The notes beneath the pieces were generated by a model. That model was not told the DNA's origin, did no database searches, and saw only the letters and a program-made list of their open reading frames with translations. A stretch of 64,000 nt of DNA, taken from the NCBI GenBank assembly GCA_965240325.2, contig OZ251224.1, positions 3,658,001 to 3,722,000 of the forward strand, read 5' to 3'. The DNA is from Rebecca billardiae RCC1528. Lineage: Eukaryota; Haptophyta. Below are positions 1 through 11,391 of the stretch, piece after piece (position 1 is the first letter of the stretch; the number at the start of each line of letters is the position of its first letter). Made by a program: the position numbers and the translations under genes.

Positions 1-1068
1 TGCTCCTACGGCATCACGCTCGCGGCGCGCTGCCTCCATCGCGCGGGGCGCGTGCCCTCGGGATCCGACATCCTCGTGCTCGAGGACCAGATGTCGTCCA
101 ACGTGTACCCGTGGCAGCGACTCGCCCGCGACGCGGGAGCGACGCTGCGCGTCGTGCGCCGGCCCGCCGACGGCGACTGGACGCGCGCGGTGTGCGCGCA
201 GGTGGGCCCGCGGCTCAGCGTTGCCGCGCTGCCCAACGTGCACTGGTGTGACGGCTCTTTCCTCGACCTGCCCACGGTCGGAGCCGCGTGCCGCGCCGCG
301 CGCGGCGCCCTGGTCGTCGACGCGACGCAGTCCCTCGGTGCACTCGCATTCGACCAGGCCGTAACGCGCGCAGACTTTGTGATGGCGAGCGCACACAAGT
401 GGCTGCTCGGTCCGTACGGCGTGTGCCCCGTCTACGTCGCGCCCGAGTGGCAGCGCGCCGGCCTACCCCTCGAGGAGCACGAGCACTCACGGCTCGCGCC
501 GGGCGCCGGGCGCGACCTGCCGTTCCGCGTGCCCATGCGCGCCGGCCAGCTGCCATACGCGGAGGCGTTCGTGGCAGGCGCGGGCCGGATGGACAGCGGC
601 GGGCGCCCCAACCCGATCCTGCTGCCGATGCTCAACGCCGGCCTGCGGCAGGTGCTCGAGTGGACTCCGGCGGCCATCCACGCGCACTCGGCGTCGCTGA
701 GCGCGCGGCTCGCCGCGTGGGCGCGGCAGACCACAGGCTGGGAGGTGCCACGCCCAGCGCAGCACTTTGTCGGCGTGCGACCCCGCCGCTCCAGCCACGC
801 CAGCGGCGAGCACGATCCGCGCGCCTGGGACTGGGCCGAACGGGTCGAGCGCGCGTGCCGAGCGCGCGGCGTGCACGTCGCCGCACGATTCGGCTGGGTG
901 CGCGTCGCGCCCCACGTGTACAACGATGAGTCCGATATTGACGCACTCATCGCGGTGCTCGCCGCTGAGGCCGAGCTTGAGGCCGACGCGGAAGCCTACG
1001 CCTACGAGGTCGAGGGCCGTGCTTGCGAAAAGGGCTGCGCGGCCGATCGTCGTCGAGCGAAGCTGTGA
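1..1068 (+). CDS. Class V aminotransferase, PLP-dependent (5' end outside window)
   Basis: The reading frame is open from base 1 to the stop at 1066-1068, so the N-terminus lies outside the window. About 355 residues are visible. The fold-type I signature is present: a V-V-D-A-T-Q-S segment near 313-333 carries the Asp expected to contact the PLP pyridine nitrogen. The segment SAHKWLLGPYG near 388-420 carries the candidate Schiff-base lysine (codon 397-399). The family includes cysteine desulfurases, kynureninases and isopenicillin-epimerase-like enzymes. The ending 'DIDALIAVLAA' is typical of the family C-terminus. The last 35 or so residues are acidic and then Cys/Arg-rich and look lineage-specific. 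No Cys-rich active-site loop of the cysteine desulfurase kind stands out, so the substrate cannot be assigned. Family confidence is high and function is open. Confidence 0.85.
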   Translation, partial: CSYGITLAARCLHRAGRVPSGSDILVLEDQMSSNVYPWQRLARDAGATLRVVRRPADGDWTRAVCAQVGPRLSVAALPNVHWCDGSFLDLPTVGAACRAARGALVVDATQSLGALAFDQAVTRADFVMASAHKWLLGPYGVCPVYVAPEWQRAGLPLEEHEHSRLAPGAGRDLPFRVPMRAGQLPYAEAFVAGAGRMDSGGRPNPILLPMLNAGLRQVLEWTPAAIHAHSASLSARLAAWARQTTGWEVPRPAQHFVGVRPRRSSHASGEHDPRAWDWAERVERACRARGVHVAARFGWVRVAPHVYNDESDIDALIAVLAAEAELEADAEAYAYEVEGRACEKGCAADRRRAKL

Positions 1069-1078
1069 TTATCAGACG

Positions 1079-1756
1079 ATGACGACCGAAAACCGCGCGG
1101 GACACATCCGCGCGCTCTCTCCCTGCGCACCACCACCACGCCGCGCGAGGGCACGTCGCTGCAAGCGCGGCCGCAGCGCCTGCCGGAGGGCCCGGGCGGA
1201 GGGCCCACGCGGCCTGTTGCTGTCGTGGCGGACCGAGACGGATGGCCGGGGAGTCGGGGGTCCCGGCCCGGGCGGCCCTTGCGCGCCCGGGCCCGTGGAG
1301 TGGTACGCGACCACGCCCGCAGACGTGCGAGCTCAGCTCCCGCGCGTCCTCGCGGGCCTCTCGCGCTTTGACGCCGTGGGCCCGGTCGAGCGCTTCGACG
1401 AGCTCTTCTACTGGCTGTCAGAGCGGATGGGACCGCACACGCTCCGCTATGACAAGGACAACGTGCTCAACGCCACGCAGCGGCTCGAGTGGATCGAGCA
1501 GCAGATGAAGGTGGGCTCCAAGTCCAAGGAGCGCCAGTACGCCGAGCAGCTGGCGCAGGGGTACGCCGTCGGGCCGCTGGTGACCGAGCTCACCCAAGCC
1601 CAGCGCCGCGCCGTAGTTGCGTCCGTGCAGGTGGACGCGCAGCTCTATCGCTACGTCCAGGGCATGTGGGAGGCCAAGGTCAGGACCATGCCAGCGACCC
1701 TGCAGGCACGCATGGCCGCGTACGCAGGGCGCATGCGAGAGAGCCGCGCGTACTAG
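1079..1756 (+). CDS. Sulfotransferase-like C-terminal fragment, possibly truncated gene
   Basis: From about 1300 to 1756 the frame encodes a plausible folded region: a helical 'FDAVGPVERFDELFYWLSERMGP' type segment, then a charged stretch and 'VDAQLYRYVQGMWEAK'. This arrangement resembles the C-terminal end of Golgi/carbohydrate sulfotransferases, where a 'V.ERFDE' element is followed by a final helix with L-Y/E-R residues. That reading comes from pattern memory only. The ATG at 1079 opens the frame, but the first 70 codons are Arg/Pro-rich and look non-coding. No PAPS-binding P-loop is visible, and the upstream aminotransferase ends only 10 bases before. The piece may be a gene fragment, the last exon of a broken gene, or an unrelated small protein. 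Confidence 0.4.
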   Translation: MTTENRAGHIRALSPCAPPPRRARARRCKRGRSACRRARAEGPRGLLLSWRTETDGRGVGGPGPGGPCAPGPVEWYATTPADVRAQLPRVLAGLSRFDAVGPVERFDELFYWLSERMGPHTLRYDKDNVLNATQRLEWIEQQMKVGSKSKERQYAEQLAQGYAVGPLVTELTQAQRRAVVASVQVDAQLYRYVQGMWEAKVRTMPATLQARMAAYAGRMRESRAY

Positions 1757-2030
1757 CACCAGGATGTTGCGTCAGTCCGCGTGCGCGGCTGTACCCGTGC
1801 GAGGATGACGCGACAATGATTCGTCGTCTTCTTTTTGCTGTCTTTGGGCTGTTACGAATCGTCATCAATGACATTCCGAAACCGCTCGACGACGACGGAG
1901 GAGTGCTCAAAGGTTTTTCGACGCGACTTCATCCATTGTCATCATGACAATGACGATGACGATGAAATCAATCGCGCCGAGGTCGCCGACCGGGCGAACC
2001 GGGGGCGAACGGGGCGGGTTGTGCGGCCGA

Positions 2031-3375
2031 ATGGAACCTGAGCCGACCCTTGCGCCCACGGCGCCCGACGCGCTGGACGAGGCCCCGCTGGTGCGTCCAG
2101 CGTCTGATGGTGCGCCGGGGGTGGCTGCACCAAGTCTGCTGCCCTCGGCCGAGCCCTCCACGACCGACCTCGCAGGGCAGGCCGTAGCCGCCGCCGCGGT
2201 GCTCGCCGCCGCTGGAAGTGCGTACCGCGAGGCAGCCGCGGCTGCCCCGGGCACCGAGGCGCTCGTGTCAGCCCCGGCCGACGCGCCGGCGGCGGACGAG
2301 GATGACGAGCCGCAGCGCGTCAAGACGTACGCGGAGCGGCGCGAGGAGTTGCGCGTGCAGCGGACTGTGCGCGCCGCGCTCGGCGGGCTCTTCACGGGCA
2401 AGACGCCGGGCGAGCTCACGACCGAAGAGCAGGAGCTCAAGTGCCAAGCCGTCGTGCAGGCGCTGTCGGGGCCCGAGCGCCCCATGCTGCTCGAGCAGCT
2501 CGTGCGCAACCTCTGCCGAAAGCCCAAGGCCAAGGACAAGCTGTCCAAGCGCGCGGGCAAGCGCATGGCGGCGCTGCTCGCGCCCGCCATTAAGCTGCGG
2601 TACGGCGAGACACCGGAGAAGCTGCAGGACGGGCTGCAGGCGATGGTGGACGAGGCGCTCGGACGCGATCAGGCGAGCGTGATCGTGCTCACCAAGAAGG
2701 CCAAGGCGGACGTGGAGCGCGACATGACGAAGGGTGCGCGCTGCGTGCACATCTCAGCCGCTCCCTCCCCCATCCCTCCGCCGCCCCGGCTGCGCTGATG
2801 CTCGCGCTGCGCGCTGACGCGCGCGCGCGCCACTCGCTGCGCCACCGCCCCGGCCACACGCAGTCCTGCTCGAACACTCGGGCATGACCGTCTCCAAGTG
2901 GCGCAAGACGCGCTCCGAGCTCAAGCCGCACTTCTCGCGCGTCGGCGGCATCGAGTTTGTCAAGTCGTGGGTGTACGCTGACGCTGTGCGGAATGACGAC
3001 CCCAACCTGCCGCGGCCTGAGCCGTGCATCCGCGGGCAGGGCGCGGACCGCGTGCGCAACGAGGGCGGTGAGGTCAAGATCGCGCAGGCGCCGGCGCGGC
3101 TTGGCTACGCCGATGGGCGCGGGAACCGCGGCCGCGGCGGCGGCGGCAGCGGGCGCAAGGGGCGCAGGGCAGACGCATTGGCGTCGCCAGCGCCGGTGGT
3201 GTCGCCGCAGCAGGCGATGCAGGCCGCGGCCCAGCCGCTCGCGCCGATGGCGCCGATGGCGCCGCACGGGACGTGGCCCGCGCTGCCGCCGACCACGTCG
3301 CGGCCTGGCCCAGGCTGGCCGCTGCAGTCGCCGACGCCAAACTACTTGCCACCGGGCGCCTTCCGCGGCTGGTGA
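2031..3375 (+). CDS. Conserved-looking protein of unknown function, two exons
   Basis: Exons are 2031-2733 and 2864-3375, joined in phase 1. The donor reads GTGCGC and the acceptor CACGCAG, and the join gives a continuous 'DMTKVLLEHSGMTVSKWRKTRSEL' (404 residues in all). Residues 1-90 are Ala/Pro-rich and probably disordered. Residues 95-270 are a charged helical region rich in Lys, Arg, Glu and Leu. The C-terminus has a Gly/Arg-rich patch (GRGNRGRGGGGSGRKGRR, near 3118-3165) of the RGG type found in nucleic-acid-binding proteins, followed by a Pro-rich tail. An upstream in-frame ATG at 1944 sits in an (ATGAC)n-like repeat, so I prefer 2031. No domain is recognised. RNA binding is only a suggestion from the RGG patch. 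Confidence 0.65.
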
Positions 3376-4809
3376 TGCTGGCAGAGTGAGCCCACTGGCA
3401 GACCTGCCGCCGCGCGTGCAGCCGGCGCAAACAGCTCGGCCATCGGCCCAGCGTTGGCGTGATGGCCGCGCCTCTCTCGCCCCGTCGCGCCCACCACCCA
3501 GGCGTGCACGCAGAAAGCGCACGTGCGCGCCCTCCTTCCGCCTGCTCTGGCGGGTGCCAGAGGCCATGGAGGGCCTGGCGCCGCCTGCAGCTTGCACCTG
3601 TTCGTGATCTGTGGGGACGGGGCAGCCCGACTGCCTGTGAGTGTGATCGGCTTCTTCCATCTCTCCTCATTTCGTCGGGCCATGCCCACATCACGTCTGT
3701 ACCCCTTCGCAGCCTTGAACGCCCAGCTTCCCAGATGCGCGGCGCGAAGCCAACGCGACCACAACGCGGTGGCAAGCCGCAAGCGGCTCGATGACTATGT
3801 CGCATGGCGTCGGCGTCACGACCACACGGTCGCTTCATCATTCTGCATTCAGTGCCTGTCCGCATTTATGAGTCTGTACTGTACTCTGTGATGCCGCATC
3901 ATGCGCGCTGCCACGGCGCAGCCGCGAGGCCGGCATGGCGCGGCACTCCTCGTACTCGAACGTCGTCCAGTCGCATCGTGTCACTGTCAGCGGCGCAGCG
4001 GCGCTGACCGGGTCCGAGCCGGGTCACCCGCCGCCACTTGAATCTTGATTCATGCATGATTGGCAGGCATTAGCATTCCGCGCCGCCGACTACGGACCGT
4101 ACTGTACGGACGGACTCTGAGTCCGTTAGACCGATCTGAGTCTGACGACTACCGAGTGCGGCCTGCGGGCCATTCATAGCTTACTCTGAGTCTGATAGTG
4201 ATCGGACTGGCTCTGACTCACTCCGCGTGGTACGGTCCGTGACGTCTCCGTGACCGTGTAACGACCGCGTAACTGCTTCTGCTACTAACTATAGTAATTG
4301 GCGACGCGGTCTCCGGGCCAGTTCAGGCCTTCTGGCGGTACAGAGTCAGACCGCTGACGCCTGTGCTGAGTGAATCGGCTGAGAATGAACCGGCGGACGC
4401 GGACTGTCCCGGTGATCACCGTGTCCGTGATGACCTAACTGCTGCGCGAGTGTATGTACATCATGATACACATTCTTATAATTGACGCGAGCATTGGGAG
4501 TTCATTGACACTGATCACTGATTAATTTTTATGCTTAGCTAAAGTTAAATCAAGTCATATGGGGGTACTATCATCCTTATTATTATAATAATTAATTTTA
4601 TTTCAGGCACTATAGTAAATTAACGAGCACAGCACTGCTACGGCCCGTATCAATCCGGTCTTAGCCAGTCGGCCGTTCAGCCTTCAGGCCGCCTTATAAG
4701 GCTACTAGAGCTTAGGACAGACAGGCTACACTGCCTACGTGCGTAGACCATCGCGCCATCTGAAATATCAATCGTCAGTGTCGGCATGACCGCCGTCGCG
4801 CGTAATTAC
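3376..4809. other. Intergenic, no supported gene
   Basis: No convincing reading frame is present. From 4000 the sequence becomes rich in short GAGTC/GACTC-type words. From about 4440 to 4640 it is strongly A+T-rich with runs such as 'tattattataataattaatttta', very unlike the GC-rich genes on both sides. It probably holds the 3' flanks of the convergent genes that end at 3375 and 4810. Confidence 0.6.
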
Positions 4810-5595
4810 TCAGCGCCGATGCTTGCAGTTGCTGTGATGAGTCGGGGCCGCAGCAGGCGATCCCTCCGACGGTTCCGGGCCGAACATGACATCGGCTCGC
4901 AGGACGAACTTGATGCCACGCTGCACCTCTGTGGATTCGTGCATGAGACATCTTCGCCCATGGGCGTGCAGCAGCGCGACTCCGGCGCGCGGCGTCACCC
5001 TTGCAAGCTCGCGCTTGGCTGAGGCCATGAAGACAGTCTCGCCACCGACGAGGGGCTGGTCGTGTCCGGACGTGGGCTCACCTGTGCTGTTCAGATAGAT
5101 GAGGAGAGTGAACTCCGTCTGCACACCTGGCTCCGGGCCCCGCCAGCTCTGGTCGACGTGCAGGCCGAAGCTCTGCCCCTTCGTGTATCGGTAGAAGCGC
5201 AGCTCGTTCACGCACCCGCGCTCGCCGTCGCCACGCAGCCCAAGGGGGACACGCCCATCGAGCTGCGGCACGTACGGGCGCACGCGCGCCCAGATCTGCT
5301 CGGTGAGCCGAGCGTCGACAAACCGAGAAGAATCGCGGTTGAGGTATGCCTCCCCTTTGCGCGGCTGCTTGTCTCGCGAGGCGGCGGGCTGCACTCCCAT
5401 TGCCTCGCACGCGCCGATGATGGCTGCACACTCCTCGCGCGTCAGCAAATCGTGGACCTGAAGGACGAAGCCGGGCGTCGCGGGCGCGAGGTCGACAGCT
5501 CGAGGCTCCGACACCTCCAACATTGCGGCCCGGCTGAACGCCTCGCCCACGGGACTGGCCTCATCGCGCTGGCCCCGCCTGCTCTTCGCGCCCAT
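4810..5595 (-). CDS. 2-oxoglutarate/Fe(II) dioxygenase, prolyl-4-hydroxylase type
   Basis: This single exon encodes 261 residues and starts at ATG 5595; the frame also extends to a TTG at 5613. The double-stranded beta-helix iron site is complete. H-x-D lies in 'GLHVDQSW' near residue 144-146, the distal His in 'LMHES' near 216, and the basic residue that binds the 2-oxoglutarate carboxylate is in 'GIKFVLRADV' about ten residues later. The N-terminal 'VLQVHDLLTREECAAII' segment is the usual P4Hc opening helix. There is no clear signal peptide, so a cytosolic or nuclear enzyme is more likely than a collagen-type ER hydroxylase. The substrate is unknown. A second, unrelated-looking member of the superfamily lies at 17245-18084. 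Confidence 0.88.
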   Translation of the reverse strand: MGAKSRRGQRDEASPVGEAFSRAAMLEVSEPRAVDLAPATPGFVLQVHDLLTREECAAIIGACEAMGVQPAASRDKQPRKGEAYLNRDSSRFVDARLTEQIWARVRPYVPQLDGRVPLGLRGDGERGCVNELRFYRYTKGQSFGLHVDQSWRGPEPGVQTEFTLLIYLNSTGEPTSGHDQPLVGGETVFMASAKRELARVTPRAGVALLHAHGRRCLMHESTEVQRGIKFVLRADVMFGPEPSEGSPAAAPTHHSNCKHRR

Positions 5596-6123
5596 CGTGG
5601 GGTCCGGCTGCAACGTCCGGACATGTCCGGCAAAAGGGGCGCGCGAGCAGCGAGCTTCCGATGGCCCGCGGCGCCCGCGTCAGTCAGCGCATGATGAACA
5701 TACGAGCGGTTCTGCTGATGACTGTTGTTGTGACTTGTGATGAGTTCAGATCAGGTTCAGATGATGACATGATTTACGTTGGCCGCCGGCAAGGAAGCAC
5801 TGGACGGACACCTTTTGTCTGTTGTACAAACCGCCGTTTGGCCGCCCACCGCAGTAATCAGCTGACCAACTGACACTCTCAAATCGCGCAGCAGCAAATC
5901 AAGGGTCCTCCTCACCTGGGCAGCCAAGCACTGGCGCTGCCCAGTCCAGTGGCGCGCACCTTCCGCCACCGCCAGGCAGGGGAGGCAGGAGTGCGGTGGG
6001 CAGAGCGCAGGGTGGCCAAGCGGCTGGCCAGGGCGGCTGCCCGCGTGCTGCCGGCCTCATACCCCGGCGCGTGTGCGTGAGGCGAGCGCGAGTGGCTGTC
6101 GGCCCCTCGGCGCGTCCGCGCCC
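5596..6123. other. Divergent intergenic region
   Basis: This region separates the oxygenase start at 5595 from the HAT-protein start at 6124. It contains a somewhat A+T-richer stretch at 5690-5890 between two GC-rich blocks. It presumably holds both promoters. No motif is clear enough to name. Confidence 0.5.
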
Positions 6124-7355
6124 ATGGCGCAGGACGCCGCCTCGTGCCGCACGCGCCCCAACGAGTACCTCGCCAAGGCGCGGTGCCCGTCATCAGAGTG
6201 TGTGAGCGAGCCCGACCTCGAGCTGACCCACATCTTCGCGGCGCGCGAGGCGGGGGCCCGGGGGGGCTCGGGGGAGCAGCAGGAGCTGCACGACGCGACA
6301 TCGCCGCACAGATCGGTGCGCCCCCCCCGCCCGCCATCCGCGCCGCGCACCGGCTGTGGCCACGGCCGCCGCATGCATGCGGCGCGTCGCCTCGCCGGCT
6401 GCAGCGGTGGCCGCGCGAGCGCGCGCATGCAGCACTGACGCCGCGCGCGCTCCCTGCCGCGCCACCGCCGCGCGCAGGACGCCTCGAGCATACCCGTCGA
6501 CCCGACCGCCGTCCCCGAGTACTACGGCGGCGCCCCGCTGCGCGAGGAGGACGAGGGCGAAGGCGCGGAGCTCGAGTTGGATGGGGACGGCGTCGGCGCC
6601 AACTTCCACTTCAGCCCGATCCTGTCGAGCCCGGCGGATCTAAACGCGGAGCTGGGGCTGAGCGCGTCGATGGGGATGCTCGTGATGGGGCCCGACGGCG
6701 CGATGGCTGCCTCGCAGGCGCCGCCGGCCATGCCGCGCAGCGCGGCGGCTGAGGGCGATGCGAGCGCGGGCGTTCCTCCGTCGTTTGCGCACGCGACCAC
6801 GCCGTCCGCGGCGGTGGTGGCGCAGCTCGTGGGCGCGCGGAGCGGGGCGACGTCCGCGGACTGCTCGCTCAGCGCGCTCGCGCACGTCCCGAGCACCCCG
6901 CCGCCGCACCCGCCGCACCTGCCGTACGCGACGTGCGGCGAGGGCGCGGGCTATGCGTCGTGCGCGGCGCCGGCGCCGCCGTTCGCCCACCCGTCGTACA
7001 TGTCGCCGTACCGGCCGATGGGGGGCAGCCGGCGCAGCCCGGCTGGGTTCTCGCTCTTCAATTTTGTCAAGCCGCGCACGCCGCCGCACGCCGCCGCGGC
7101 GTCGCTGCCGCTCGGCGCGGCGGGCGTGTCTGCGCCCTGCGCGCCGACCTCGGCCGCGGCCGTGAGTGTTGATGGCATGAAGCTGTCAGCGGTTGGGCCG
7201 CCGGGGCCAGCGGCGGAGGCGAATGGCTCGTCTTCGTACGACATGTTCCGCGGCTCGGGGCCCTCGCTCGTCCACGCCTTCGGCGCGCACGGCGCGGGCA
7301 GCGCCGAGGCGGCCGGGGCCGCGGCATGCGCCGCCCACCCTGACGCCCAGGCGGC

Positions 7356-7386
<31 letters not shown>

Positions 7387-8202
7387 GCGGCGCGGCAGCC
7401 GCCTTCGGCGCACCACGCGCAGGGCGCGCCGCTTGTCGCGGGCGCGGCGGAGCTGGGCGTGCACGCGCAGCTGGGCATACCGCACGGCGCGCACCGCGCG
7501 CACGGCTGCTGCGCCGGCGCGCACGCGGCCGCGGCCGCCGCGGCCGCAGACGCCATGGGTGCCAACGCAAGGCTGCATCCAACGGGCTGCAGGGCTGGTG
7601 CCGTGCACCTCGGCGCGGGCCCCGCGGACGCGCAGCCGGCGTCCGCGTACTGCATGGGCGCTGTCGGCTGCGCGCCTGCGCCGCACGCGCTGCACGGCGC
7701 CGGCGCGCAGGGCGTGCCGCTGCAGCGGGTCTCGAGCGCGCAGCCGGCCGGCGCGATCGACCCATCCACGGCGGCGGCCATGCTGGCGCATCGGCAGCAC
7801 TGCGCCTCCCAGCAGCACGCGGCGGCGGCGGCGGCGGCGGCGGCGGTCGGGCTCGGCCGCGCGAGCGGCCCGGGCTCGCAGTGCGCCGCGCCGCAGCCGC
7901 AGCCGCAGCCTCAGCCGCACGCGCTGGGCATGCTGCCGCCGGGCTACGGCCACATGTCGCTCTGGCCGGGCCAGGCTGCGGTGCCGGCCGCGCCGCCGAT
8001 CGTGCGGCCGCCGGTCGCGCAGCCGCAGCCGCAGCCGCCGCGGCAGCCGCAGCCGCCGCAGCCCGCGCCGCCGCCGCAGCCCGTGCCGCCGCAGCAGCCG
8101 CCGCCGCCGCGCGAAGCCGCGCAGGGCGAGGGCGGCGCGTCGCAGGCGCGAGCGGCCGCGGGCGCGCGGCCGCAGCCGCAGCCGCAGCCGCCGCCGCAGC
8201 CG

Positions 8203-8235
<33 letters not shown>

Positions 8236-10997
8236 TCGGCGCCGACGAGCGCGCTGGCGGCGTCGAAGGGGGCGGACGGCACGGGCGCGGCGGCGTCGCG
8301 CGGCGAGCTCGCCATGTCGCCGCAGACGCGCGGCCTGTACAAGGAGTTCTGCGCGATGCTGCGTCACAAGGAGACGCAGGGAGAGGGGCTGCAAACCCTC
8401 TCCGCCTTTGTCGACGGCTGCCTGCAGCGGCTGCCGGGCGGCGTGCACTGGCGGGTGCACCTCGAGCTGGCGGACCTGTCGAAGCGGGAGCAGCACTTCC
8501 GCGAGGCGCGCGCGCTGTACCGCCTCGCCGCGCACCTGCAGCCCAACGCGCCGCAGCCGTGGCTCGAGCACGCCAAGATGGAGGAGGAGCGAGGCCACTT
8601 TTCGAGGTGCGGCCGCATCCTCACGGTCGGGCTTCGGCACTGCCCGCACAACGAGTCGCTGCTGCTCAAGGCGATCAAGCACCACGAGCGGATGGGCGAC
8701 ACGGGCGCGGCGCGCGCGCTGCTCGGCCGCCTCCTCGGCGTCGGCGTCGACCGCGCGTGGCGCGCGCTGCTCGAGGGCGCGCTGCTTGAGGCGCGCACGT
8801 CCCACCTCGGCACCGCCAGGCGAGTCTTCAAGTTTTTGCTTCACCACGCGCCGTGGTGCGGGCCTGTGTGGTACGAGGTATGCCGGTTCGAGCAGCGGTG
8901 CGAGCGGAACGAGCGCGCGCTCGCGCTCGCCGAGCAGGGCCTCGCCCAGCTCCCGCGCTACGGCCCGCTCTGGTTCCAGGCCCTGCGCCTGCTCGAGGCA
9001 GTCGTTCGGCCCCCGCAGCTGCTTGCTCGCGCGCGCGCGCTCGTGCAGCGCGGAGCGCGCTGCATCTCCAAGGACCTGGTGTGGAAGCTGTGGTTCGAGT
9101 TCGGCCGCCTGGAGGAGCGCGCGGGCTCGCTCGGCGCCGCGCGCGCCGCGTACGTCCAGGCCGTCCTCGCGTGCCCCGCCAACCTCCGCTGGAAGGTCTG
9201 GCTGGGCGGCGCGCGCACCGAGCTCGCGCACGCGCGCGTCGGCACTGCGCACGAGCTGCTCGAGCGCGCGATGCTTGAGGCGCCGGCCAAGGTGCGCGGC
9301 GCGGTGCGGCTCGAGTGCGCGCGGCTGCTCGAGCTCGGCGGGCACCTCGCCGCCGCGCGGCGCGAGCTCCGCGCCGCGCGCGCCGAGTGCGGCCACGAGT
9401 GGAAAATCTACCTCGAAGCCATTCTACTTGAGGTCCGGGCCAACCCGGGGCAGCCGGCGCGCGCGCTGCGCGAGGCGCGGCGCGCGCTGTGCGTGCACAC
9501 GGGGACGGGGCGGCTGTGGGCGGCGCTGATCCAGCTGCGCCCGCGCTTCCCCGCCGCCGCGACGCTCGCCGCCGCGCCGCCGGCCGCCGCCGCGGACGGC
9601 GCCGAGGCCGCCGAGCGCGCGCGCAGCCGGCACGCAGTCGGCGCACAGCAGCTGAGCGTCTTCTGCGAGGCGCTGCAGGAGGTGTGCGCTGCGCGCTCGG
9701 CGCGGCGCGGGGTGTGCGCGCGCGCGCGCGCATGCGTGCGTGCGTGCCCGGCTGACCCCCTCCGCCGCCGCGCCCCGCCGCGCCGCCCCGCCGCGCGCGC
9801 CGCACGCAGGTGCCCAAGTCGGGCGAGGTCTGGTGCGAGGGCGCGCGCATCTGCCTCGACCCGACCACGCGCGCGTTCAACCCGGCGGCCGCGCGCCGCT
9901 TCCTCGAGTTCGCCATCGAGTTCACGCCGCAGTACGGCGACTCGTTCGTGGAGTACCTCAGGCTGCTCCTCCTCCTGCGCACCGGTGAAGCGGAGCTCGC
10001 GCGGCTCGTGCAGGTACGCGCGGTGCCGTGCGGCGGGCGTGCGCTGTGTGCGCTCCGCGCCCTCTGCGCTGGCCCGGCTGCTGGGGCCAGTGGCCGGACG
10101 GCTGCTGCCATGCTGCTGCTGTGCTGCTGCCGTGCTGCTGCTGCCGCCGCCGCCGCTGTGTGCTGCGGTGCTGCTGCTGTGCTGCTGCTGCCGCCGCTGT
10201 GTGCTGCTGTGCTGCCGCTGCTGCCACGCTGCCGGCGCGCGCGGCGCTGGAGCTCTAGGGCAGCAGCACAGCAGCGCGCCACTCCCACTGTGCGGCTGCG
10301 CCCGCGCTCACTCTGTACTCCCTGCCCGCGCCCGCACGCCCTCAGCTGTGTGTCAACGCCGAGCCCAACTACGGCACGCTCTGGTTCCACTGCAAGCGCT
10401 CCATGCTCCTGTCAACGCGCCAGGTGTGCGCGCGCCGCAGTGCATCGCATCGCGCCGCGCCGCGCCGCGCCACGCGCCACGCGCCACGGCCGCCCGTGCG
10501 CGCCGCACGGTGCAGGCGTGCCCGGTGCGCGCACATCCTCACACACGCGCGCACCCTTGCCGTCCGGCTGACTCACGCAGGTGCTGGTGATCGCCCAGCA
10601 GCTGCTCATCCTCGAGCTGCGACAGCACGCGCCCATCTACGAGGTGTGCGGCCGCGTGCGCACGGCGCGCGCCTCGCGCGACCCCACGGCCCCGAGCGCG
10701 CTCCTGCCCCGCTCACACAGCTCACCTCGCCGCCTTGCCCGCCCGCGCCCTGCGCCGCAGACCGCCATGCGCGAGGCAGGCTTCGAGGGCTACTCGCTCT
10801 CGCTGCCGCCCGCCGACATGTCCATCATCCCGCCTGAGCTGCTGCCGCCAGCCGATTTGTTTGAGGACAGGGCGGTGCGCCCGGGCGACTTCTCGACGGG
10901 CTCGCTCACGCTCAACCGGATGATCCGGCACGCGTCGAGCCTGTCGTTCGAGCAGCGCCGTGCGCTCATCTACGGTGGCGACCAGCTGGTCCCGTGA
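6124..10997 (+). CDS. HAT (half-a-TPR) repeat protein with long low-complexity N-terminus
   Basis: Six exons join cleanly: 6124-6315, 6478-9681, 9810-10013, 10346-10423, 10581-10643 and 10761-10997 (1,325 residues). All junctions are phase 0 with GT-AG ends. Residues 1-64 are polar. Residues 65-670 are Ala, Pro, Gln, Gly and His-rich with poly-Ala, (PQ)n and poly-Pro runs. Residues 685-1325 are helical repeats with the HAT pattern, in which an aromatic and an acidic residue are spaced within each helix pair; examples are 'WLEHAKMEEERGHF', 'WYEVCRFEQRCERN' and 'LWFEFGRLEERAGS'. HAT repeats occur in RNA-processing scaffolds such as Prp6, Clf1 and CstF77, so an RNA-processing role is likely but not proven. 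The C-terminal block from 10761 is compact and polar and looks conserved. The intron at 10014-10345 is the longest and is full of CTG/GCTGCTG repeats. Confidence 0.8.
10091..10250. repeat. CTG/CCG trinucleotide-rich intron tract
   Basis: The intron 10014-10345 contains a long imperfect array of GCTGCTG and GCCGCC words. No other intron in the window looks like this. It makes the intron more than twice the usual length and is a likely site of length variation. Confidence 0.7.
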
Positions 10998-11391
10998 GGG
11001 GCGAGCGAAGGCCGGCCGGAGCTCGGTCCAAGCCCGACCTCGCCACCTCTTCGCGGCTCATCATTGGCATCGCCAATCGATGTCGAATCGCCGCGCCAAT
11101 CGGTGAATCGCGCGCGGCGCGGGGTCGTCACTTTTCACATTTGTTGTGGTGCTGCGCCAACAAGGGGTATTCAGAACTTCTCAGTAGCTCGAGGGCCGAG
11201 CCCGAGGCCAAGCTGCTGATGTCAATGACGACGCTGCTGCGTACTACTTAATGCGCCAATAAATATAATAATAATAAATATTGTATCATATATATATATA
11301 ATATGTATTCTATGAATGTCTGTTGCACTCTGAGCCTGACGCTTGTCCGATGCTGCCACGTCGTTAAATATATATACATACCACGTCGTTA
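10998..11391. other. Intergenic, 3' flank of the HAT gene
   Basis: There is no gene here. The second half (11250-11380) is A+T-rich with TA dinucleotide runs and leads directly into the 5' boundary of composite element copy 1 at 11392. Confidence 0.5.

Noticed and set aside
7067-9396. Arg-rich frames overlapping the HAT gene on both strands
   Set aside because: These are shadows of the real frame, which alone shows repeat periodicity and spliced continuity.
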